Below are positions 56,113 to 64,000 of a stretch of 64,000 nucleotides of DNA, one piece after another. A program made the position numbers and the translations under genes. The stretch comes from Gautieria morchelliformis (taxonomy: Eukaryota; Basidiomycota; Agaricomycetes; Gomphales; Gomphaceae). Below the pieces are notes generated by a model that did no database searches, was not told the DNA's origin, and worked only from the letters and a program-made list of their open reading frames with translations. Position 1 is the first letter of the stretch. Each line of letters begins with the position of its first letter. The DNA is taken from NCBI GenBank assembly GCA_015179125.1, contig WHVA01000024.1, positions 62,001 through 126,000 of the forward strand. Direction: 5' to 3'.

Positions 56113-58506
56113 CATCCTTCTACTACAAGACAACTTTAGTGCCCATAACCCCCCTGAAGATCTGACAAACATCCGAGTCAAAAATTTTGCTGCCAATCTC
56201 ACTGCTCATGTTCAACCTGCCGACTCAGGGATAATCAGAAATTTCAAGGCACATTACCATGGGTTGTTTGTGGATTGGGCCATTAACCGCTATGATGAAG
56301 ATGTTCCTCCTTTGGAAATCTATAAAATCAATCAGCTTGAAGCTATGCGAATGGCAGCACAAGCCTGGGGAGAGGTAGATGCGACCACAATCCAGCATTG
56401 TTGGTGTAAGTCTGGTATCCTCCCGATGAACCTTATAATCGACAATATTGCTTTCCAACCCCATCTGTCACAATTGAGTCTTTCCTGAGTGAAATGACCA
56501 CTCAGGACGATCCCTCGTCAGCAAATACTGATCTGTGAGAGCGGAATGTCATGAATGGGTTGTCCCAATTGGAGAGAAGGGGAGTTCTCCAGGCTAAAAA
56601 CAAAATGAGCATTGAGGAGCTCCTGAATCCGTTCAATGAGACAGTAATGCAGGAGAACATTATAGATGAGGAGGTTTACACAGCTGTGATCAAAGTGACG
56701 GAAACGACACCAGAGGATTATGAACCGGTGGAACCAATGGAAACCATTGAGCCGCCACCATCTCGCAAGGATGCTCTGGCTGCTGTCATGATGATTCAAA
56801 GGTTTATTGAAGGAATGGATGTGGGCTATGCTCATGAGCTGGAAGTTGTGCTGAGAAAATTTGGTCACAAGACACATCTCGAGCACACTCTCAATGGGGA
56901 CATCGAAAATAACTACTCCTAAATGATGTAGATAGCGTTAAACGTGTCTCTATAAGTATCCATCCAAAAGTACTTCAATTAGTCACATGATAATCCTAGA
57001 TTTAAGCGCCACAAAGGTCCTCCGTGCTATCCCATACTCTATGACAACCCATAGGTTGAGGTGTCCATGGAGGGGTATGGATTATCACAGGTTTGACTGT
57101 ATACCTGTCCACTCAGAACCTGACCCTGCCCAAAGGCAGGGCCAGGAAGCTGGTGCCGTGATACATTGGCCCGTATCACGTACTCAAGGCCCACAATGAG
57201 GCCTCAATCGTAACTCTTGAGCTACCAGAGGACCTGAAGGACCGGCGCGTTATGCCAGTGTTCCACACCAGCCTCATAAAACAATATGAGGCCAACAACG
57301 ACAACATATCTCCTCGTCGAGAAGTGAAGTCATTCTACAACTTCAGCACGAACAACAAGGAAGAATGGCTTGTCGATGAGATTCTATCCCACAGGTGGAT
57401 AAACTCAAAGGACCTGGAATTTCAGATCCGATGGGCCCTAGGTGACCTGACATGGGAGCCCATGTCAGCATGTAAGGACCTGGAAACTCTGGGTCACTAC
57501 CTAGAGCTTTGGGGCATGAATAAACCATGCAGCCTGCCTAAAATATACCAGGTTGCGTAGGTCATGTGTAGATCACGTGAGATGTCAGGCCATGCCAACA
57601 GTGTCGGGTAAATTTTCACCTTGGATTTTTCTGAGGCACATCACTTCTTGAGAAGCAACCACCATCACCCCATAATCTTCTAACGAAGATGATCCCACCC
57701 AAAGACAGTATCGACATCAATCACTCAACATCCATGACACCATCATTGGCCCCCAAGCCAGGGGCCACAGTGATCCTCAGCGCTCCTACAGCATCCAAGG
57801 AGCACTGGAAAATCATGGGATGGAAAAATGGCCTAACCATCGTCCATCCCGACGGGTGTGATAACTGCTCCACCTTCACAGCACACCTGAAGACCACCAC
57901 CAATGCCAACCGCATCCAGTTGGCAGAGAAAGATGTCGGCAACGCTGTGTACATGACATGGCCAACGTGGGTTGACAAGGTCGAACGCCATGCAGTGAGG
58001 AATATGCAATCAATTAGCCGTGACCTTAAGCAGGAAGTAGCAGCCCTGAAAGAAGACATCAGGGCCTTCGACAGCACACTCGAGACAGAGCGTGCCAAGT
58101 CATGAGACCTGGGGAAGTTGGTCCAGAACTTGCAGCGCAAGCTTGTGACCATGAAGTGAGCAGAGCCGACCCCGTGACCCCTGTGACCTGCAGTGGGCCC
58201 ATTGGCCCACACGATGGCCCCACTACCGTCATGCACCAAGGCGGGGGTGGCAGACCGAATTGCCACCCCGGATGACACCCCTGGCCAGCCCACGCCAGGC
58301 CTCATGGCACAGATGACCAGTCCCCCCAGCCCATCCTTCACGGGCCCCAGTGAGCTGCTGGTATCGATAGACAACATCCCCCACGGCTTCTACTCAGACC
58401 ACCCAGATCTGAAACATTACAATCTGGACCGCCCACAGCACGTCTCAAAAAAGAGACGTGTCCAAGGTTACAACAAGCTGAACCTATGACCCCATCAGTG
58501 ACATAC

Positions 58507-58783
58507 TGTCATGACGCGTTTATTTCCCATACTCAGATGCTCAGTTTTCCTATTTTCTCACTCCACCTTCGCGTTCTTTCCGATCGCCATTGCCATGCTC
58601 GGCAACCAATTCCCGCCGTTCGCGCCAATTACCATAGCCACCGTCAAATGCACGATCGACGTCTTTGGAGTGACTCGGCAGTCATCGCTGGGCCTACCAC
58701 CTCCTCTGCGCCACCCTCTTCCGATGGCGTTCGGGTAATTGGATTGTCATGACCTGTGTATTTCCTTCACCTTGTTATCCCCA
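58507..58783 (+). repeat. LTR copy F, cut off by the DPBB block
   Basis: Begins TGTCATGACGCGTTTATTTC and follows copy E for about 277 bp up to CACCTTGTTATCCCC, then stops abruptly where the duplicated DPBB block starts. It may be the 3' LTR of the gypsy remnant to its left. Confidence 0.85.
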
Positions 58784-59878
58784 AGAACAGCAGACGGACA
58801 CCTGAACGCGTGACGACGACGTTGCACCCCTCGTACCCTAGTAAAGGCAAGGAGAATTCCAACCCTCCCAACCCACAGCAAAATCGCACGCGAATTCCTC
58901 CCATCAAATCCACAGCAAAGGCAACGGATGACTGCCAGGCGAGGGCGTGACAGCGGAAGGCACGCCCAGCCAATCGCAAATGAGTCATGACGCCCAGCAT
59001 GCGGCACCACTTACAGAAAAAAGAGTTTAGGGTCTGTTCTTCATCACTTACTGTGATGGGCGGCTGATGGATGGCCATATCGAAACAGAAACGTAGTTCA
59101 ATATACTAGCCTCCCATTAGGCCATCATGCGTCTGCATCTAGTGGAAAGGTAATCCAAGATAGCGAACCTGTTTATCTTCGCTTTTGTGCCAAGATTATA
59201 CTTCCAGCTAGTAGAGCTTCTACGTGGGCTTTAGTTAACCAAATTCATTATTACGTACAATGTTGAATTCTCATACCTGACAAGGAAGGTGAGGTAGTAA
59301 TGTACACTGGAATAAGGCAGAGCGTGAACGATATAATTACTTTTGGTAAATGAATGTAAATACAGATAAGTGCAGACCTAGATTTAGGGGAAGTGTTCCT
59401 CGTTTCGAAATCAAGCTGAGAAATGTTCATTCATGGAAGCCAGCTAGCTTTGCCAGCTTCTTTTGGAGAGTCATGGACTGGTTCCAGTCATTGGAATTCT
59501 TGAGAGTACCGGTGCGGTCTCGAATTTTGTGGAGGTTTGATACCATGCCTTACAAGACTGCGACCAATATCCCACTTTGAGACGACTTCTTTCCCATATT
59601 TTTGGTTTCGGACACCATGAAAGATCGCTGGACTGGGTCGCATAATGTTAGGACAATGTTAGCATAGTGTTATACGGTATAAATCGAAACACTTCTTCGT
59701 GTCAACCTTGTCCACACCGCAGCTCCAATCCTTCGGTGGTAAGACAATCACCCCAAAATTCCACTGAACCCGTAGGACGCGACACATCTCAGAACCACAT
59801 AGGACACAGGTCACCGTGATGTGGTCGTATGCTCAAATGTCTTCCGTCCATGTGGGACAGCCACTGTGGAATTAGCCA

Positions 59879-59885
59879 TATAAAT
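59879..59885 (+). promoter_or_regulatory. TATA box before the DPBB pseudogene, copy 2
   Basis: TATAAAT in the conserved block, equivalent to 12748-12754. Confidence 0.55.
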
Positions 59886-60000
59886 GACCGCCAACATTAC
59901 TGACCCTTTCCCCTTGTCCGCGACCCACTTTACAACTTGCAGTCATCTCTCTGGTACATTACCGCCTTTAATCGTTAATCCTGCTCGCCCATGATCAAGC

Positions 60001-60611
60001 ACGTTCAAATACATCATCGCTTTGGTCGTGTTATTCACCACCCGGGCTAACACGGCGCGGCCACCGTGTGTTAGTACGACGGGCGCCGACGAGGTCGGAC
60101 GCAGAGTTGCTCTTCCCACACGCTCCGACGTCGGGCCCGACGTTGGAGGTGGTGGAAAGAGCAACTCTGCGTCCAATCTCCGAATGGTCGCGGTCTCAGA
60201 CCGCGACGCTGACACAGCAATTGTGTTCACAAGCTGTTGAATTATTTAAAAGAGGCTCGTTGGAAATCTTTGACAGCTTGTGAGCACAATTACTGTGTCA
60301 GCAATATTGTGTATACACTGACCGCAATACCTTCTTTGTCAATGGTTCACAAACGAATGGCAAGCCCGTTGTGTGGCGCCAAGATCCAAGCCACAGCTTG
60401 TGAGTCACTCATACTTGGCAATATTCTGCGTTCTTCTCTCTCGCAGCTGGCGGGAAAAACGTCACGGTTACTGTATAAGGCAAGTGCCGCGGGTTGCGCT
60501 CAGTTCGACCTCGACATGTCGCCCGCAGCATTCGACCAATTAGCCGATGTTACCCCATGAACCCGTCCTACGTTGGGACGGCTTCATGGCGTATCCTGGA
60601 AGCTACTGTGA
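60001..60611 (+). pseudogene. DPBB small secreted protein, pseudogene (copy 2)
   Basis: Same lesions as 12870-13480: ACG in place of the start codon, two fold-backs in exon 1 (about 60097-60302) and an early stop in exon 3. A few substitutions separate the two, showing the lesions pre-date the 4.6-kb duplication. Confidence 0.85.
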
Positions 60612-61012
60612 ACCAGTGATCAGTGTTTCATTGTGACCAGTCGAAAGAAGGAATCGGCTTTTCGCAGGCGGAAAGTTGAAGGGAAGTTAATCTTAGACCA
60701 CTGCTAATTAAGACAAATATACACATATGTAACACACCTTCGCCTCCTGACACGTGGATGACGTGCACTACAACATAAGTCGTTTACGATTTCATAATTC
60801 GGTCGCAGTTAAGACGAGGAAAGATACGTACATTGGTTGTACGCACGGACTGTCGACCTTGGTTAAGTGTCCATTTATCGACGAGCTCAGGGTTTGCAAG
60901 GAAACCTAACGATGTAGGTTCTAACCAACAGCGTGGCATAGAAGAGATCTTGCTTACTTTCGGTCACCATGTGCCACCAAGTCGCATCTGTCACGGCTCA
61001 CATGTCAATCCA

Positions 61013-61980
61013 TTACTTCGAACTCGGAAAGATACTCAATACGTACTCAACAGCCAGGCCACGTGCAATTTCCGCCATATGCTTCGCGAGTGCTGTACTC
61101 AAAATGGTACTGGTAATTGATGAATAAGTTTCCGGACTCTGAGATTTCTCTATCAACCCAGGAAACTTATATCTTGGAAAGTGGCGGAGGTAGAAGGCTT
61201 TGCTGACTCTATCGGGAGATACGCGACACGACATGTGGCACCTTGTCGTAATACGTTGTATATGAATCCAGTGCTGGCTCGGAATGATTGCCAAAGAAAC
61301 AAGGGAACCAGGCTTGTAATATATCCTGTTAAAGTGAATTCCCTTAAATGCTAGGATGATATAAGCCACAAAACATGAGTGAACGTACCCGTGAAGTGGA
61401 AAATCTGAGAAAGACGGCAAATGGCGCTATAGGAATCATGACGAAACTGATTAGACCTAGAACGGCAAGGCGAAGAACAGCATAAGACTCATGAGTGGCT
61501 AATAGGAGAGTCCCCGCATCCATCCCTGGCTTGAAAATAGCACTGATGGACGCTCTAGATGCAGGGAACACGCAGATAAGCCGCAGTCATATGAAGGGAG
61601 GGAGAATAGATCGGAAAAATGCGGAGGCGCTCATTTTCTCATACAGTCACTGGAAAAGCGGGAGCACAGAAAGATCCTAGCCATCACTCACACCATGACC
61701 ACAATCTCAAACACAGTGTATGCAACCATTCGGAGGAGGAGCTGTATGTCTACTAAGGACAGCTCGGTCAACGGCCTTGTGCTTTTGCGACTACCATATG
61801 TCCGTCGTCTCTGTCGAGCAAGATAATTCCGATAGAACACCACTGAGACCCAGGCTGCACAAGTTGTGAGTATAGGGTGTGAAGTGGAGGCATGACCGGA
61901 GTTGAGCCGGTAGTGACGTACATTGTGCTATGAGCCAGCCACGATGACTGTGAACGAAATGACCGGGAAAGACCTGTCAA
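61013..61980 (-). pseudogene. Membrane-protein-like remnant, copy 2 (STE3-like?)
   Basis: Essentially identical to 13884-14851, including the hydrophobic stretch LRLAVLGLISFVMIPIAPFA. The same caution applies: assignment is by pattern only. Confidence 0.3.
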
Positions 61981-62480
61981 GTTATGAAACTCATGCGTAA
62001 AATCAACCGTTCGAGTGGATGGTACTTGGAGCGTACGTACACACGGGGATTTCGGACCTCGCAGAAAAATAGTCGACGTGTCAAATAGTTTGGATGTCGT
62101 GAGCCTACAACGGAAATATGGAGAAAGTATGTGGAAAACGAAATGTACGGGCTGCTGAGGACAGGCGGTCAGCTAGTAGTAGAGGAATTGGACGAAGTCG
62201 AGATGAAGGACGGCAGTCAATACTGACAACGATCATACGTAGGTCTAGTGCAAATGGTCGTGGTGTATTGGAGTGAATAATCTCGTGGAAGACAGTACCA
62301 GCCTAGAACACACATCCATCAACGCTGAGTGTAGCGGAGCGCTAATGTTAGCTCCGATCGATTGCGTGACTTTTCCGTTACACTCTCAAGTCTCGTCTCG
62401 GGAATGTAGTCATATCATAATATATGATCCGTGCACAATTATATGGTCCGTGCACAGTGCAGCCCCTGTCGAATTGGCCA

Positions 62481-62487
62481 TATAAAT
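62481..62487 (+). promoter_or_regulatory. TATA box of the DPBB gene, copy 2
   Basis: TATAAAT in GGCCATATAAATCACCGC, 158 bp before the ATG at 62639. Confidence 0.65.
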
Positions 62488-62638
62488 CACCGCCAACATT
62501 ACTGACGCTTTCTCAAGTTGTCCACGACCTTGTCCACGACCCACTTCATAACTTGCCCTCAGCTATCTGGTACATTATTGCCGCCAATTGTTAATATTCT
62601 CCCAAAAGCACCTCACTACCACTCTCCCATCGTAAAGA

Positions 62639-63138
62639 ATGTTATTCATCATCATCGTTGCCTTTGCTTTCTTCGCCACTCTGGCTTATTCCGCGCCCGT
62701 CGTCCAACCACACAGTGGCGACGCCACTTTCTTCCGGCCCGCGGTTGGAGCGTGCGGAGACACAAATACGGTGGCGGATCTTGTCGTGGCAGTCTCTTTC
62801 GACTTCTTTCATTCCTTGTGAGCACAATTCCTATGTCTCAGCGATATAGTGTGTACACTGACCGTAATGCCTTCTTTGCCAGTGGTCCGCAAACGAATGG
62901 CAACCCCATCTGTGGCCGCCAGATCCAAGCCACAGCTCGTAAGTCGGTACCTTCTTATAATTGGCAATACGTTGAGTTCCGCTTTCTCGCAGCGGGCGGG
63001 AAAACCGTCACCGTGACTATCAAAGACAAGTGCGCAGCTTGCGCTCAATTCGACATCGATTTGTCGCCAGCAGCATTTGACCAGCTAGCCGACCGTAGCG
63101 TAGGACGGTTGCATCGCGTAAAGTGGCACTTACTATGA
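62639..63138 (+). CDS. Small secreted DPBB protein, block copy 2 (mosaic exon 2)
   Basis: Exons 62639-62817, 62883-62938 and 62993-63138 encode a 126-aa secreted DPBB protein. Signal peptide MLFIIIVAFAFFATLAYSA; DPBB motifs GDATFFRPAVGACG, NPICGRQIQA and TVTIKDKCAACAQFDIDLSP. Exons 1 and 3 follow the gene at 15509, but the end of intron 1 and exon 2 follow the gene at 19212 (NGNPICGRQ instead of NGNPICDRK). The conserved Gly after Ile-Cys is therefore present here. Four cysteines are kept and splice sites are GT-AG, so it looks functional. Confidence 0.88.
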
Positions 63139-63375
63139 AGTATGAACATGTATCGTTAGATGTCGGCTTTTCGCAGGCGGAAAGTTGAAGGGAAGTGAAA
63201 TTGAATCAAGCATAAACATATGTCGCTAGAGTGAAATCTGACGATCAGAATATATACTCTTCATCGAAAATTCATCCACTAGTCGAAGGATTTATACTAA
63301 ATAGCGCTTTGCATTCTGAGCCTTCCCTCCACAGATCAGGCGTACAAACAAAAAAAAGGCTTTCTCTAGTTCTGG

Positions 63376-64000
63376 ACATATGTTTATGCTTGATTCAATT
63401 TCACTTCCCTTCAACTTTCCGCCTGCGAAAAGCCGATTCCTTCTTTCGACTGGTCACAATGAAACACTGATCACTGGTTCACAGTAGCTTCCAGGATACG
63501 CCATGAAGCCGTCCCAACGTAGGACGGGTTCATGGGGTAACATCGGCTAATTGGTCGAATGCTGCGGGCGACATGTCGAGGTCGAACTGAGCGCAACCCG
63601 CGGCACTTGCCTTATACAGTAACCGTGACGTTTTTCCCGCCAGCTGCGAGAGAGAAGAACGCAGAATATTGCCAAGTATGAGTGACTCACAAGCTGTGGC
63701 TTGGATCTTGGCGCCACACAACGGGCTTGCCATTCGTTTGTGAACCATTGACAAAGAAGGTATTGCGGTCAGTGTATACACAATATTGCTGACACAGTAA
63801 TTGTGCTCACAAGCTGTCAAAGATTTCCAACGAGCCTCTTTTAAATAATTCAACAGCTTGTGAACACAATTGCTGTGTCAGCGTCGCGGTCTGAGACCGC
63901 GACCATTCGGAGATTGGACGCAGAGTTGCTCTTTCCACCACCTCCAACGTCGGGCCCGACGTCGGAGCGTGTGGGAAGAGCAACTCTGCGTCCGACCTCG
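63376..64000 (-). repeat. Inverted extension of DPBB block copy 2
   Basis: 63376 to about 63435 is the reverse complement of 63163-63225. It then switches, inside the shared stretch TCGGCTTTTCGCAGGCGGAA (plus about 13 bp), to the reverse complement of about 60100-60660. It continues past the window end. Confidence 0.9.
63479..64000 (-). pseudogene. DPBB pseudogene, third copy (inverted, partial in window)
   Basis: Reverse-strand copy of 60001-60611 with the same fold-backs and early stop. Its variants match the 60-kb copy rather than the 13-kb one, so it was copied locally. The 5' end is beyond the window. Confidence 0.85.

Larger units (their letters stand above)
52816..56922 (+). pseudogene. 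pogo-like transposase (CENP-B HTH and DDE), interrupted
   Basis: Coding pieces in order: an N-terminal region (52816-53007); after the SINE, a psq/CENP-B-type DNA-binding region (54014-54409, with TKILNWHREKNQTKTARHWD, KQPVISSWLKNENKW and VLRHKWTQFADL); the first catalytic Asp motif (FNMDETGFFY, near 54585-54613); QLGFYYHNNAKAWMTT near 54839; then LTR copy E. Right after that LTR come the second Asp motif (LLLQDNFSAH, near 56117-56145) and the third (VQPADSGIIRNFKAHYHGLF, near 56212-56270), followed by LEAMRMAAQAWGEVDATTIQ and a C-terminal acidic tail (56551-56922). Besides the two insertions, frame changes occur near 53010, 54410, 54650 and 56487. DDD rather than DDE catalytic residues fit pogo/Fot1. 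Not functional now. Confidence 0.87.
52582..57099 (+). mobile_element. pogo/Tigger-like (Tc1-mariner superfamily) DNA transposon
   Basis: Perfect 26-bp terminal inverted repeats lie at 52582-52607 (starting CAGTCAAACCTGTGATAATC) and 57074-57099 (ending GATTATCACAGGTTTGACTG). Removing the nested SINE and LTR leaves about 2.5 kb, a normal size. TATA follows the right end, while the left flank reads GTG, so the expected TA duplication is present on one side only. The element interrupts the gypsy integrase. Identical TIRs suggest it was active not very long ago, after the gypsy inserted and before the SINE and the solo LTR. Confidence 0.92.
51674..58506 (+). mobile_element. Ty3/gypsy chromovirus remnant (integrase and chromodomain), split by a pogo element
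   Basis: Integrase zinc arm (HYGHMKTSNYIRRAYWWQDM near 51765, CVSCARCQMNKTG near 51846), catalytic core start (LIGIDFMGPMPKSDGCDYLM near 51940-51999) and core end (TGQANCSIGQILQTIVRDDQ near 52240-52298) lie left of the pogo insertion. The integrase C-terminus (GPYHVLKAHNE near 57170, MPVFHTSLIKQY near 57252) and a chromodomain (EEWLVDEILSHRWINSKDLE near 57362-57421, then WEPMSACKDLETL) lie right of it. Two further frames follow (57689-58105, coiled-coil-like; 58193-58489). LTR copy F then begins at 58507 and may be its 3' LTR. Gag, protease and RT are absent; the element is broken with several breaks. Confidence 0.87.
58784..63375 (+). repeat. DPBB block, copy 2 (direct repeat of 11658-16247)
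   Basis: Near-identical second copy with the same gene order: upstream DNA, DPBB pseudogene, membrane-protein-like remnant and intact DPBB gene. Small differences include a 5-bp insertion near 59213, single-base changes, and a cluster of changes confined to intron 1 and exon 2 of the DPBB gene. Confidence 0.93.

Overview
The window looks like a transposon-rich piece of a basidiomycete (Agaricomycete) nuclear genome. Supporting signs are many 45-85 bp spliceosomal introns, a multi-exon eS26 ribosomal protein gene, a Zn2Cys6 regulator, a fungal PARP-type zinc-finger protein, a DUF6533-like membrane protein, small secreted double-psi beta-barrel (DPBB) proteins, copia elements and gypsy chromoviruses, and hAT and pogo transposons typical of Agaricomycetes. 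The genus cannot be told from sequence alone.

Layout. 1-4.0 kb: a reverse-strand Ty1/copia element running off the left edge. 4.12-11.36 kb: a 7.2 kb hAT transposon with an 8-bp target duplication, a decayed spliced transposase, a 63-bp minisatellite and a T-rich tandem array. 11.66-19.9 kb: a large palindrome centred at 16,289 carrying DPBB genes as mirror images. 21.36-25.4 kb: two ordinary host genes on the minus strand (a PH-domain protein and eS26). 27.9-31.1 kb: two host genes on the plus strand (a Zn2Cys6 factor and a PARP-finger protein). 33.2-34.7 kb: a DUF6533-like membrane protein. 35.6-37.3 kb: a broken copia. 37.5-58.8 kb: a TE graveyard with an AT-rich coding-like island, two tRNA-headed SINEs with target duplications, at least six dispersed copies of one LTR family (several clearly solo LTRs with 5-bp duplications), and a gypsy chromovirus split by a pogo-like transposon, itself split by a SINE and a solo LTR. 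58.78-64.0 kb: a second, nearly identical copy of the left 4.6 kb of the DPBB block, followed by a new inverted extension that leaves the window.

The most interesting system is the DPBB block. A small secreted-protein gene has been copied as direct and inverted repeats, with a centre of palindrome that is identical between arms, divergence growing outward, a mosaic exon, short fold-backs inside a pseudogene, and an inverted junction inside a shared stretch of about 33 bp. This pattern suggests repeated template switching and gene conversion, although assembly artefact must be excluded. A second notable point is a 61-nt intron with AT-AC ends in the PARP-finger gene; it is the only splice choice found that keeps the zinc ligands.
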